Assembly: GCF_001613445.1 (NCBI RefSeq) | Contig: NZ_BDCJ01000009.1 | Coordinates: 186,001 to 250,000, forward strand | Length of the DNA stretch: 64,000 bases | From: Nocardia grenadensis NBRC 108939 | GTDB lineage: Bacteria; Actinomycetota; Actinomycetes; Mycobacteriales; Mycobacteriaceae | Reading direction: 5' to 3' | Shown: piece after piece, positions 25,117 through 33,750 of the stretch | How the letters are laid out: each line of letters begins with the position of its first letter | Numbering within the stretch: position 1 is the first letter of the stretch | Program-made: the position numbers and the translations under genes | Notes under the pieces: generated by a model | The model's database searches: none | What the model saw: only the letters and a program-made list of their open reading frames with translations | What the model was told of the DNA's origin: nothing

Positions 25117-25613
25117 CAGTTCTGGAATCCGGGACACCGATCGAACTCTCGTTCGCCGACCTGATGAAATATCACGGCACCGAGTTCCCCGGTGGCGTCG
25201 CGCACGCGTACTGCGCGATGCGGCACGCTGTTTCGTTGTTCGGTGCCGTCGAACGACGGGAAGTGACGGTCCGCACCGCATTCCCCGGTCCGGGCGGCCG
25301 GGACGCGATCGAGATGGCGTTGCGCGCGGTCACCGGCGACCGTTTCACTGTCGCACCCGAACTCGCCGCCCCCGAGCGCGGGCCCGTCCTCGCCCGCTAC
25401 GTCTGGGAATTCACCTACCGCGACCGGGCCGTGCCGCTGCGCCTACGGGACGCGGGATTCGTCACCGCCGAATTCATCGAACTCGGCGCGCGCCGCGACC
25501 GCGACGCGGCGGACGACGCCCGGCTGACCGTTCTGAAGCGGGAGATGACCAACCGGCTGCTCGCCGGCGTGGTGGGCGAGGTGTACGAAGAGGTGCCGCT
25601 CCCGACGCGCTGA
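25110..25613 (+). CDS. FmdE-like domain protein, 167 aa
   Basis: Starts MLTVLESGTPIELSFADLMKYHGTEFPGGVAHAYCAMRHA. The H-G-x-x-x-P-G motif followed by an alanine-rich helix, and GGRDAIEMALRAVTGDRFTV, match the pattern of FmdE-type domains, where a His and Cys residues bind metal; here the usual HGHxCPG Cys is replaced by Phe, so metal binding may differ. Overlaps the preceding gene by seven bases. FmdE-like proteins beside FecCD importers occur in other genomes; the biochemical role is unknown. Confidence 0.5.
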   Translation: MLTVLESGTPIELSFADLMKYHGTEFPGGVAHAYCAMRHAVSLFGAVERREVTVRTAFPGPGGRDAIEMALRAVTGDRFTVAPELAAPERGPVLARYVWEFTYRDRAVPLRLRDAGFVTAEFIELGARRDRDAADDARLTVLKREMTNRLLAGVVGEVYEEVPLPTR

Positions 25614-25729
25614 CGCGCATCCCCTCCCGACCCGGGCCCCCGCCCTACACTCGGCGCGCAGCGCGTGCGGGTTTTCCCGACGGGGGCCCGGGTACGCATC
25701 GGTATCACGTGCGGAAGGAGGGCCGGACC

Positions 25730-26101
25730 ATGGCGGCCGACGGAGTAGAGGGATTGCGGACGGTAGTACTGGACTGCCCGGATCCGTGGAAGCTGTCCGA
25801 GTTCTATCTCGGATTGCTCGGTGGGGAAGTGGTGAGCTCGGAGAGCGACGAGACCTGGGTCGCCATGGTCGATCCGCAGGGCCGGCGCCTGGCGTTCCAG
25901 TTGTCGCCGGAGTACGTGCCGCCCCGGTTCCCGGATCCGGCCGGCTCGCAGCAGATCCACTTCGATGTACTGGTCAGCGATGTGGAGGTCGCCGAACCGG
26001 CAGTCCTGGCGCTGGGCGCCACATTCGTCCATGCGGAAAAGACCTTCCGTGTCTACACCGACCCGGTCGGGCACACCTTCTGCCTGGTCTGGTTCGCGTG
26101 A
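25730..26101 (+). CDS. VOC (glyoxalase/bleomycin-resistance fold) family protein, 123 aa
   Basis: Metal-binding vicinal-oxygen-chelate fold of two beta-alpha-beta-beta-beta units. LRTVVLDCPDPWKLSEFYLGLLGGEV forms the first unit, QQIHFDVLVSDVEVAEPAVLALGATFV and VYTDPVGHTFCLVWF the second. This is the short glyoxalase-like (COG0346/3324-type) group, often of unknown substrate. The ATG at 25730 follows GGAAGGAGG. It overlaps the photolyase GTG by four bases, so the pair is coupled. Confidence 0.82.
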   Translation: MAADGVEGLRTVVLDCPDPWKLSEFYLGLLGGEVVSSESDETWVAMVDPQGRRLAFQLSPEYVPPRFPDPAGSQQIHFDVLVSDVEVAEPAVLALGATFVHAEKTFRVYTDPVGHTFCLVWFA

Positions 26102-27414
26102 CCGCGGCGGCGGTCGCCCTGTTCACCCGCGATCTGCGGGTGCGGGACAACCCGGTGCTCACCGCGGCGCATCGGGAGGCCGATACGGTGGTCCCGCTCT
26201 TCGTTATCGACGAGGCCATCCTGTCCGGCCGGTCCTGCCCGCCCAATCGCGCGCATTTCCTGGCGGCCGCCCTGCGTGAACTCGACGACGAACTCCGTGC
26301 GCTCAGCGGCCGGTTGGTCGTCCGGGCCGGAGACGTCGCCGAAGAGGTGGCGCGGGTGGCGGAGGCGGTGGACGCGCCCGTCGTCCACATCGCCGCCGAT
26401 GTCAGTGCCTACAGCCGCCTCCGCGAGCGGCGGCTGCGGGACCGGCTGGGCCGCGACGGTCGCGAACTGCGGGTCCACCCGGCCTCGCTGACCGTCGTAC
26501 CGCCGGGAGATCTGGTGCCCGCCGGCAGTGATCACTTCGCGGTGTTCACGCCCTATCTGCGGCGCTGGACCAGCGACCGGCACCGCGCGGCGCTGCGCGC
26601 ACCGCACCGCCTCGAGCTGCCGGAGATCACCCCCGGGTCCCTCCCGGAGCCGGGTGAGCTCGGCGCGGGGGAACCCTCTCCCGAACTGTCTGTCGGCGGC
26701 GAGACCACGGGCCGGAAAATACTGCGGGACTGGCTTTCCCGAAACCTCGACGGTTACGCGTCGGGCGGTGACGATATGGCCGCCGATACCACCTCACGGC
26801 TTTCTCCGTACCTGCATTTCGGCTGCCTCTCGCCGGGGGAGGTGGTTCGCCGCGCCGGTGATTCCACCGAGGGCGCCGCCGCGTTCGTCCGGCAGCTGGC
26901 CTGGCGGGACTTCCACCACCAGGTGCTGGCCGCTCGGCCCGGCGCGGCATGGGCCGACTATCGCGCGCGGGATATCCGCTGGCGCGACGACGAGCAGGCG
27001 CTGGAGGCCTGGCGCGCGGGACGCACCGGTATCCCGATCGTCGACGCCGGGATGCGGCAATTGCACGCACAGGGGTGGATGCACAATCGCGCGCGCCTGA
27101 TCACCGCGAGTTTTCTCGCCAAATCGCTGCGGGTGGACTGGCGGGCCGGCGCGCGGCACTTCCAGTACTGGCTGGTCGACGCGGACCTGGCGAACAATCA
27201 ACTCAACTGGCAGTGGGTCGCCGGAACCGGAAACGACACCCGCCCGAACCGGGTGCTCAACCCGCTGCGCCAGGCCGACCGCTACGACCCGCACGGCGAC
27301 TACGTGCGGCGCTGGGTGCCCGAACTCGCCGATATCGACGGCCGGGCGATCCACCGGCCGTGGCGGCTCGACACGGACTATCCGCCGCCGATCCTCGAGT
27401 TTCCCGGGATGTGA
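26098..27414 (+). CDS. phr: Class I deoxyribodipyrimidine photolyase, 438 aa
   Basis: Light-driven repair of cyclobutane pyrimidine dimers. The N-terminal antenna domain (ALFTRDLRVRDNPVL, VVHIAADVSAYSRLRERRL) is followed by the FAD-binding helical domain: RLSPYLHFGCLSPGEV, VRQLAWRDFHHQVL, TGIPIVDAGMRQLHAQGWMHNR and LNWQWVAGTGNDTRP, all diagnostic of CPD photolyases. GTG start inside the VOC stop. The gene ends at a 13-bp-stem hairpin shared with the convergent DoxX gene. Confidence 0.92.
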   Translation: MTAAAVALFTRDLRVRDNPVLTAAHREADTVVPLFVIDEAILSGRSCPPNRAHFLAAALRELDDELRALSGRLVVRAGDVAEEVARVAEAVDAPVVHIAADVSAYSRLRERRLRDRLGRDGRELRVHPASLTVVPPGDLVPAGSDHFAVFTPYLRRWTSDRHRAALRAPHRLELPEITPGSLPEPGELGAGEPSPELSVGGETTGRKILRDWLSRNLDGYASGGDDMAADTTSRLSPYLHFGCLSPGEVVRRAGDSTEGAAAFVRQLAWRDFHHQVLAARPGAAWADYRARDIRWRDDEQALEAWRAGRTGIPIVDAGMRQLHAQGWMHNRARLITASFLAKSLRVDWRAGARHFQYWLVDADLANNQLNWQWVAGTGNDTRPNRVLNPLRQADRYDPHGDYVRRWVPELADIDGRAIHRPWRLDTDYPPPILEFPGM

Positions 27415-27416
27415 CA

Positions 27417-27452
27417 CGACGATGCCCGGACCGCACGGCCCGGGCATCGTCG
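27417..27452. terminator. Bidirectional hairpin terminator
   Basis: Perfect inverted repeat, arms CGACGATGCCCGG and CCGGGCATCGTCG with a 10-base loop, three bases after the photolyase stop and 14 bases before the end of the convergent DoxX gene. No U tract, as is common in actinomycetes. Confidence 0.75.
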
Positions 27453-27466
27453 AATTCGCCGCGTTC

Positions 27467-28564
27467 TCAGCGCAGTTTGGACTTCGCGGCCTTCTTCTTG
27501 GCCTTCGCCTTCGCTTTGTCGGCCTTCGCCTTCGCCTTGGCCAGCTGGGCGCGTTGCGCCTTCGCCGAGGCGCCGAGTTCGCCGCCGCGGTGTTTGGTGT
27601 AGTCGGCGAGTTCGGCCGCACGGTTCTTGGCCGCCTCGGTCCATTCGGGGCCGCGGTGCTGGGCGGTTTCGGCGAGTTCGCCGCCGCGGTGTTTGGTGTA
27701 GTCGGCGAGTTCGGCCGCGCGGCTCTTGGCCGCTTCCGCCCACTCCGGTCCCCGTTGCTGCGCCGTCTCGGCGAGTTCGCCGCCGCGGTGTTTGGTGTAG
27801 TCCGCCAGCTCGGCGGCACGGTTCTTGGCCACGGCGGCCCATTCGGGACCGCGGGTCTGCGCGGTCTCGGCCAGCTCGACACCGCGATGCTTGGCGATAT
27901 CGGCCCAGTCGGCGCCCCGCTTCTTCGCGGTATCCGCCCACACCGGACCCCGCTGCTGCGCGATCTCGGCCAGCTCCGCCCCGCGGTCGGCCGCGGAACC
28001 CGCCAGATCTCGGCCCCGGTCGGCGGCCTGGTGCAGTTGCTGCCGGACGGTCTCGCCCGTGCCGCCACGGGCCGCTGAACCTACCGGCAGCGCACCGCCG
28101 ACCGTGGCGGCGGCCCGGCGGGCGGCGCGGCGTCCCCGCCAGCCCAGCGAGGGTTTACCGGCGGTATCCGACGCCGCGATCATCAGGCCCCCGAGCAGGC
28201 TCACGTCCTTGAGGAATGCCGTCCGTTTCGCCGCGCGGCGGTCGGGGTCGTTCTCGGCCCAGAAGTTCTGTTCGGTCACCGTCGCCGGGACCACCGTCGC
28301 CGCCAGCGCCAGCGCCGCCGGGCGCGGCGCCTTGCCCAGCGCCAGGAGAGCGCCCCCGGCGATCTGCACGGCCGCGGTCACCCGAACCAGGGTGCTGGGG
28401 TCGGCGGGCAGGTTGCCCGCGATATCGGACGGCAGCGATTCCTTCCCCTTGTGGACCAAAGTCGACGCTTCCTTCACCCGTGATTCCGGATGCATCAGGG
28501 TTTCGACTCCGTTGACGACGAACGCACTCGCCAGTAGGGGGCGGGCGAACCGGCGTAGCAGCAT
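27467..28564 (-). CDS. DoxX family membrane protein with long 11-residue repeat tail, 365 aa
   Basis: The N-terminal 150 residues are a DoxX-type four-helix membrane domain (RRFARPLLASAFVVNGVETLMHP, VRVTAAVQIAGGALLALG, LALAATVVPATVTEQNF). From about residue 183 the chain becomes 14 tandem 11-mers of the form R-x-x-E-L/W-A-x-x-A/T-x-x (for example RAAELADYTKH, RGGELAETAQQ, RGPEWAEAAKS), then a Lys/Ala-rich tail (AKAKADKAKAKAKKKAAK). The 11-mer periodicity is that of LEA group 3 and apolipoprotein helices, and the tail recalls mycobacterial HBHA. At DNA level, 99-bp repeats start at 27581, 27680 and 27779. The ATG at 28564 follows AAGG. A membrane-anchored amphipathic helix is inferred. Confidence 0.8.
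   Translation of the reverse strand: MLLRRFARPLLASAFVVNGVETLMHPESRVKEASTLVHKGKESLPSDIAGNLPADPSTLVRVTAAVQIAGGALLALGKAPRPAALALAATVVPATVTEQNFWAENDPDRRAAKRTAFLKDVSLLGGLMIAASDTAGKPSLGWRGRRAARRAAATVGGALPVGSAARGGTGETVRQQLHQAADRGRDLAGSAADRGAELAEIAQQRGPVWADTAKKRGADWADIAKHRGVELAETAQTRGPEWAAVAKNRAAELADYTKHRGGELAETAQQRGPEWAEAAKSRAAELADYTKHRGGELAETAQHRGPEWTEAAKNRAAELADYTKHRGGELGASAKAQRAQLAKAKAKADKAKAKAKKKAAKSKLR
27557..28018. repeat. Coding tandem repeats (33-bp unit, 99-bp higher-order)
   Basis: Internal repeats of the DoxX-gene tail. The segment GCCGCCGCGGTGTTTGGTGT recurs exactly at 27581, 27680 and 27779, each 99 bp (three 11-residue units) apart. Near identity of the 99-bp units suggests recent expansion; in-frame copy-number changes would be tolerated. 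Confidence 0.85.
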
Positions 28565-29029
28565 GATGTGCATCCCTTTCTTCGGTGTTTCGCATCTGTC
28601 ACAGCTGGTCACCAGGGGGTAGTAGGCCAGAGTACTGCCGATCTACCCGGCTTCCGGGCCGGGAAACAGAACCGGCCGCAACGTGTCCGTCCACACCGGC
28701 CCGCCGCAGCGGAGCTAATAACCGGTAACACTACGTGGGTGTGACCGGAGTCATATAATTCGATTGGACGAACAGTCTTCACCGGTAAGGCATCGAATCA
28801 CCGCGCCCGGTGAGCGATTCGTAGCATCGCCGTGCCGCTGTCCCGGACATCGCCCGGCAAATCTCGCCGGGTGGTGCCGTTCGGGTGCGTCTACTCTCGG
28901 ATTCAGGGAATTCGCACCGCAGACGTCCGGCATCGAGGCCGACGAAGCCGCGGTGTCACGGCCGCGCCGCCGGCGAGTTGTCCGAGCCGGAAATCTGCAC
29001 ACCGCCCGTCGTCGGAAGGACGCAATACA
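28565..29029. other. Divergent intergenic region
   Basis: About 460 bp between the divergent DoxX and Acg-like genes. It should contain both promoters. I looked for a DosR-type GGGAC palindrome, expected if the nitroreductase is hypoxia-controlled, and did not find one. No gene is supported. Confidence 0.4.
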
Positions 29030-29998
29030 ATGTCCGCCACGATCCCGGATCGTGAGGCCACCGATCTCGCCCTCGGCCTGGCAGTCCGAGCGCCGTCCGT
29101 GCACAACACCCAACCCTGGCGTTGGCGGTCCGCCGACTCCGGTATCCAGCTCTTCGCCGACACCGGCCGGCAACTGATCGTCACCGATCCCTCGCTGCGG
29201 TCACTCATCGTCAGCTGTGGAGCCGCGCTGCACCATATGCGTGCCGCTCTGGCCGCGCTGGGCTGGGCCTCCGCCGTGGACTACTGCCCGGATCCCGGCG
29301 ACCCCGATCACCTCGCCACGATCCACACCACCCGCCGGCCACCCACCGACGCCGAGATCGAAATGGCCGCGGCCATCCTGCTGCGCCGGACCGACCGCCG
29401 CCACTATCTGCCCAAGCCGATCCCGGCCCGCCATCTGCGGTCCCTGGCCGCCCGGGTCTCGGCGTGCGGCGCCGCTGTCCGGCAGGTCCCCGACACCCTA
29501 CTGCCACGACTGGCGACGCCCATGCAGCACGCGGTCGCCGCGCACGCCACCGACCGACTGTACCGGGAGGAGATCGCCCACTGGAGTGGACGCGACCGGC
29601 TCACCGACGGAGTGCCGTCCCGCAACGCCCCCGCCGCCCGCCCGGATGGCGAGATCCCGGTGCGCACCTTCGCCGACCCCGCACTGCTCGACCCCGCGAA
29701 CCAGCCGGACGCCGCACAATGGCTCGTCGTCGGTACCATCCGCGACGACCGGCGTGCCCAGCTGCGGGCGGGGGAGGCCACCAGCGCACTGCTGTTGACC
29801 GCGACCGAACTGGGCCTGGCGACCAGCGTGCAGACCGAACCGCTCGGCGTACCGGACGCACGGCAGGAGATCCGGACCGGCCTGCTCCACGACTGCGCGT
29901 ACCCCCAGTCCATGGTGCGGGTCGGCTGGAGTCCCCGCAGCGCCGCGCCGCTCGCCGATACCCCGCGGCGCCCGATCGACGAGATACTCGAAGTCTGA
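29030..29998 (+). CDS. Acg family FMN-binding nitroreductase-like protein, 322 aa
   Basis: Resembles mycobacterial Acg (Rv2032) and Rv3131, a double-domain nitroreductase-fold family that binds FMN but lacks a clear active site. Diagnostic blocks are GLAVRAPSVHNTQPWRWR, LIVSCGAALHHMRAALAALGW, RRTDRRHYLPKPIP and GEATSALLLTATELGLATS. The ATG at 29030 follows GGAAGGA; the longer frame upstream to 28832 has no support. Such genes are often DosR-regulated stress genes, but no DosR box is visible here. Confidence 0.82.
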   Translation: MSATIPDREATDLALGLAVRAPSVHNTQPWRWRSADSGIQLFADTGRQLIVTDPSLRSLIVSCGAALHHMRAALAALGWASAVDYCPDPGDPDHLATIHTTRRPPTDAEIEMAAAILLRRTDRRHYLPKPIPARHLRSLAARVSACGAAVRQVPDTLLPRLATPMQHAVAAHATDRLYREEIAHWSGRDRLTDGVPSRNAPAARPDGEIPVRTFADPALLDPANQPDAAQWLVVGTIRDDRRAQLRAGEATSALLLTATELGLATSVQTEPLGVPDARQEIRTGLLHDCAYPQSMVRVGWSPRSAAPLADTPRRPIDEILEV

Positions 29999-30030
29999 CC
30001 CGACGGGCCGGGCAGGTGTTCGCCGCCCGA

Positions 30031-30957
30031 TCAGTACCCGCGTTCGGTATCGACGAGGGCCAGCAGCGGTTCACCCGCCGCGAATCGCTCCACATTGGCC
30101 CGCACATGTTCGGCCAGCAGACCGGGCAGACCGCCGGACGGATTCGCCAGATGCGGGGTGATCAGCGCATTCGGCAGCGACCACAGCGGATGCCCGTCCG
30201 GTAGCGGTTCCGGATCGGTCACATCCAGGGCCGCGCCGCCGATGGTCTCTGCACGCAGCGCCTGCACCAGCGCATCGGTATCGATCAGCGAACCCCGGGC
30301 GATGTTCACGATCCAGGCCGCCGGTTTCATCCGGGCCAACGCGTCGGCGTCGACGAGATGCGCGGTCTCGGCCGTCGCCGGTGCCGCGATCACGATATGG
30401 TCCGCGCGCGAGAAGAGTTCGGCATTGCGGCTCGCGTCCACCGTTTCGACCGCCCCCGGCACCGGCGCCCCGGACCGGGTGGAGGCCAGCACCTGTGCCC
30501 CGAACGCGCGGAACAGCGGGATCATCGCCCGGCCGATACCCCCGCAGCCGATGATGGCGACAGTGGCCCCGTGCAGCGTCCCCACCCGCCTCTCGAACTC
30601 GGCCTTGCGCCACGAGGTCGCCCGCGCCTGCTCACCCAGCCCCCGCACACCCGCCAGCAACAGCGACACCGCATGCTCGGCCACGCTCGGTGCATAGGCG
30701 CCGGCTGCCGAAGTCCAGACGCGGTCGTCGTCGATGAGCCCCGCGGCGAACCACCGTTCGATACCCGCACTCGGCAACTGCACCCACCGCACCGCGTCCG
30801 GCAACCGTTCGGGGAAGGAATCCGGCCCGCCCTTCCACACCACCGCCTCGGCCTCGTCCAACGGCACCAGCCGACCGCCCCCCGCCTCGATTCCCCGGGC
30901 GAGCGCGGGATCGTATTCCGGACCCAGGTGGACGGCGGGGACTCTGGTGTGCGGCAC
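30031..30957 (-). CDS. D-isomer-specific 2-hydroxyacid dehydrogenase, 308 aa
   Basis: NAD(P)-dependent reduction of 2-keto acids. The Rossmann nucleotide loop is IIGCGGIGRAM (about residues 134-144). The catalytic Arg lies in NIARGSLID, the Glu in DVTDPEPLPDG and the His in ITPHLANP, so the Arg-Glu-His triad is complete. Length (308) is typical of the shorter GhrA/phosphoglycerate-dehydrogenase-like branch. It is convergent with the Acg-like gene, 32 bp apart. Confidence 0.88.
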   Translation of the reverse strand: MPHTRVPAVHLGPEYDPALARGIEAGGGRLVPLDEAEAVVWKGGPDSFPERLPDAVRWVQLPSAGIERWFAAGLIDDDRVWTSAAGAYAPSVAEHAVSLLLAGVRGLGEQARATSWRKAEFERRVGTLHGATVAIIGCGGIGRAMIPLFRAFGAQVLASTRSGAPVPGAVETVDASRNAELFSRADHIVIAAPATAETAHLVDADALARMKPAAWIVNIARGSLIDTDALVQALRAETIGGAALDVTDPEPLPDGHPLWSLPNALITPHLANPSGGLPGLLAEHVRANVERFAAGEPLLALVDTERGY

Positions 30958-31065
30958 AGTTCACTTCCGGGACGTCGGGGCTGATGGCCGCATCATCATC
31001 CCCCCGTGCGGGCGTCGTCAACAATTCCGCTCACCCGGACCGGGACGCTGGACGCGGACCGGCCG

Positions 31066-31890
31066 CTAGGGCAGGTTCCCGGAGGCCAGTGCCCGCACCC
31101 CGGCCACCGTCCCGCCGTCGACCAGCAGATCCACCCCCGAGATGAAACTCGACGCCGGATCCAGCAGGAACGCCGCCGCGTGCGCGATATCATCCGGAGT
31201 CCCCAACCGCCCCGTCGCCGACGCGTTGACCATCGCCCGCATCGCCGCCCCCGACTCGCCGTCCAGCTCCTGCCGCCCCATCGGCGTCGAGATCACCCCC
31301 GGGCTGATCGAATTGAGCCGGGCACCCCGCCGCCCCCACGCGACCGCCGCGGCCTGCACCCGTGCCACATTGCCCCGTTTCGCCATCGCATAGGCGATAC
31401 CCGGATGCGCCTCGTGATCCAGGAACGGCAACGCCGGCAACTCCGCCGTCGGCGTATACGCGAGCGCCGCGACCTGATCGTCCGGCAGCGGCGCCATATA
31501 CGCCGACATACTCGCGATCACCACCCCCGCCCCACCTTCGGCAACCACACCCTCGAAGGCATCCAGCACCAGCGCCGTCCCCAGCAGATCCACTTCCAGC
31601 ACCGCCTTCGTTACCCCCTGCGTCGGCGACACCCCCGCGGTATGCGCTATATGCGTAACCCGCCCCGCCTCGCCGGCGACCTCCGCCAGCGCCGCCACCG
31701 ACTTCGCATCCGAGACATCGACACGCTGCCCGCGCACCTCATGCCCCTCCCCGGCCAGCACCTCGACCACCGCGCCCAGATTGTCCTCGTCGAAATCGGC
31801 GATCAGCAGCCGCCGGCCACCCCCTACCCGGCGCGCGATGGCCCGCCCCATACCCCCGGCCCCGATAACGACCGCGACATCCTGACCCAC
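31066..31890 (-). CDS. SDR family oxidoreductase, 274 aa
   Basis: NAD(P)-dependent short-chain dehydrogenase. VAVVIGAGGMGRAIA at the N-terminus is the cofactor loop, with an unusual GAGGMG in place of TGxxxGxG. The catalytic set is Ser in ASMSAY and Tyr-x-x-x-Lys in YAMAKRG, followed by NSISPGVISTPMG and a C-terminal SGVDLLVDGG. I chose the GTG at 31890 because GAGGAG lies six bases upstream and the Rossmann strand follows at once; the ATG at 31980 adds 30 low-complexity residues. Substrate unknown. Confidence 0.85.
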   Translation of the reverse strand: MGQDVAVVIGAGGMGRAIARRVGGGRRLLIADFDEDNLGAVVEVLAGEGHEVRGQRVDVSDAKSVAALAEVAGEAGRVTHIAHTAGVSPTQGVTKAVLEVDLLGTALVLDAFEGVVAEGGAGVVIASMSAYMAPLPDDQVAALAYTPTAELPALPFLDHEAHPGIAYAMAKRGNVARVQAAAVAWGRRGARLNSISPGVISTPMGRQELDGESGAAMRAMVNASATGRLGTPDDIAHAAAFLLDPASSFISGVDLLVDGGTVAGVRALASGNLP

Positions 31891-32013
31891 CTGGCGCTCC
31901 TCACCGCGACTGCTCCGCTGCGCACCACAATCTACCCACGCACCGCAGCCCCCGGACCGGAATTCGTCACCCGCTGACAATGGACCGGAAAACCCCAGGT
32001 GGCACCCGCGATT

Positions 32014-32041
32014 TTGCCCCGGTGGCGCAATCCGATACTCT
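32014..32041 (+). promoter_or_regulatory. Putative tRNA-Leu promoter
   Basis: TTGCCC at 32014-32019 and TACTCT at 32036-32041, 16 bp apart, fit a sigma-70-type promoter with the actinobacterial TAnnnT -10 element. Transcription would start a few bases before the tRNA at 32056. Confidence 0.4.
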
Positions 32042-32055
32042 TGCTGAGCACACCG

Positions 32056-32140
32056 GTCCGGGTGGCGGAATGGCAGACGCGCTAGCTTGAGGTGCTAGTG
32101 CCCGTTATAGGGCGTGGGGGTTCAAGTCCCCCTCCGGACA
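32056..32140 (+). tRNA. tRNA-Leu (GAG)
   Basis: Class II tRNA of 85 nt. The acceptor stem is GTCCGGG with TCCGGAC (one G-T pair) and discriminator A at 32140; no CCA is encoded. The anticodon stem-loop CTAGC-TTGAGGT-GCTAG puts GAG at 32089-32091. The long variable arm GCCCGTTATAGGGC and T arm GGGGGTTCAAGTCCCCC are intact. Its 3' end is repeated 14 kb downstream, which suggests it served as an integration site. Confidence 0.96.
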
Positions 32141-32141
32141 C
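32129..32141 (+). repeat. Candidate attachment repeat at tRNA-Leu 3' end
   Basis: CCCCTCCGGACAC, spanning the last 12 bases of the tRNA plus one. The identical 13-mer is at 46195-46207 in the same orientation, as expected for attL/attR flanking an element integrated into the tRNA 3' end. Confidence 0.5.
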
Positions 32142-32709
32142 ATCTCTCCCTCTTTCTAACTGCTGTTATTTGGTGTGAGTATCAATTGCTAAAACCATAT
32201 GTGCAGGTCAGTAGCGTGGGGGCAAGCCGGGTTCAGCTGAGACAGTCCTGATAGCCACTTCGCGTATGTGCCCTTTCGCGGCGGCCAACCCACGTCGCGG
32301 CGCTGCCGTTGCCGTTGCCGTTGCCGGAAGCCTGAATCCGCGCCCCACACGGGAAGAGATGCGGGCCTCGCCGACTGTGAGCGATTTCGTCGGGGGGCCG
32401 GGTGGGCGGGAACATGTAGAGCGTGACCAGTGGGGCCGTGGCGACGAATCAACCGCGGCATCGTCGGGATCAGGGAGTCGATGCCGGCGTGGAGCGTGCG
32501 AGCTGGAGGCGGCTCGGGCGCCCGGCACCCGAACCGCCATGTCGACCGGCGTGCAGACCCGGTGCGCCCGATGCTCTGGCCGCCCACCCTGAGTGGCGCC
32601 CGCCCTCGCTGATCGTCCGAAAGATACTGAGCCACAATCATTGTCGCGCAACCTGTCGGATTGGCCGATATCATATAGGTATCACCTGCAGCAGGGAGGG
32701 GTGATTCTG
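32142..32709. other. Non-coding or decayed DNA at the left edge of the putative island
   Basis: About 570 bp without a convincing gene. It contains four TGCCGT-like hexamer copies at 32304-32327. TTGTCG and TATCAT elements at about 32639-32670 could form a promoter for the NERD gene. Open frames on both strands have no homology. Confidence 0.4.
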
Positions 32710-33750
32710 ATGCTCGTCATCGCCGATAAGCCCAAGTCCGGTACCGAATCGCGCGTCTTCGATTGGTTGAGGGTGTGGGCAGGGGAGTTCAAGATCCCTG
32801 GTATCGCGACCACCAACGCGTACGTCGCCGGTCAAGAGGCCGATCTGATCGTGATCACCCCGTTCACCGCCGTCCTGATCGAGATCAAAGCTACTGCGCC
32901 AGGGGTCCCCGGCGACGGTGTGCTGATCTGTACGTCGAACAGCCGATGGCAGGTTCCCGGCTATGTTGGTGACCCGGTCCATGTCCGCGCCAACGACACC
33001 ACCCCCTACGACCAGGCCCGCGTCGGCGCGTTGAAGCTGAAGCGCGTGGTCAGTCGGGGTGGGCAGCGCCGTGTATGTCCCGGGTTTGGTGGTGGTCGTT
33101 CCTCCGCGGGGTTCGTCGAGGCGGCTCGGCAAGAAATCGGCGGCTGACGGCTGCACTGTGTTGCTGTGCGAGAACCATAATCCACTGCGGGCCTGGTTCC
33201 ACAGAGCCCACCGATCCGGCGGCATCGCCTGGACCGCGGACCAGGCCTACGCATTGGTCGATGCACTCGAATGCGGCGACCGCACCACCGTCGCCGATTT
33301 GGCAGCAGCAGGGTTCCCGCGCAGGCGGGCGGAACCGTCACCGGTCGTATCGCTGCCGACGTCACGATCGAGGTCTACGCTACTGGCTCCACCGGTACCC
33401 GCCAAGGCTTCGGTGCCACGGCCGCCGGTCTCACCGCGGCCGGAGCGGATCTGGCCTGCCGAGACAGTCCTGCGGCCGCCTGTGATGGTGCGCTATCCAC
33501 TCCGGCTGCTGCCAGTAGGCGGAGTCCGTATCAGACTGCTGCGGCGTTCGCCGCGATCGCAGTGCTCGGTGGAAGGCTGTGGTTGTTGGCTCAGTCCGGC
33601 GATAAGTCCGATCCGAAGCCGATCAGGGACGAACTGCCGATCAGCTCGGTCATCGAGGAGCCGCCTCTCCTGCCCACGCCCACTGAAGAGGTCTTGCGAG
33701 CTCCGGCGCCTGTCGGCGAAAGCTGCTTTCCATTCCAGCCGAACTGCTGA
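32710..33750 (+). pseudogene. NERD-domain protein gene, disrupted by two frameshifts
   Basis: Begins MLVIADKPKSGTESRVFDWL with AGGGAGG upstream. Residues 20-65 carry a nuclease-related (NERD) domain: TTNAYVAGQEADLIVITP and VLIEIKATAPG contain the Glu/Asp and the E-x-K of a PD-(D/E)xK-like core. Around 33058 (in GGGGTGGG) the coding frame moves by one base and continues as AVYVPGLVVVVPPRGSS...NPLRAWFHRAH. Around 33340 it returns to the first frame and ends TAAAFAAIAVLGGRLWLLAQ...GESCFPFQPNC, a membrane helix and short tail. Two compensating shifts within 300 bp suggest decay or sequencing errors in G runs. Confidence 0.65.

Noticed and set aside
27557-28018. Possible CRISPR or satellite array from regularly spaced repeats
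   Set aside because: The 99-bp repeats are contiguous coding units of the DoxX-gene tail with no unique spacers.
28740-29029. DosR box upstream of the Acg-like nitroreductase
   Set aside because: Searched for GGGAC...GTCCC palindromes; only isolated halves are present.
32208-32651. 147-codon minus-strand frame after tRNA-Leu
   Set aside because: Arg/Pro/Ala-rich with no homology; includes the hexamer repeat tract.
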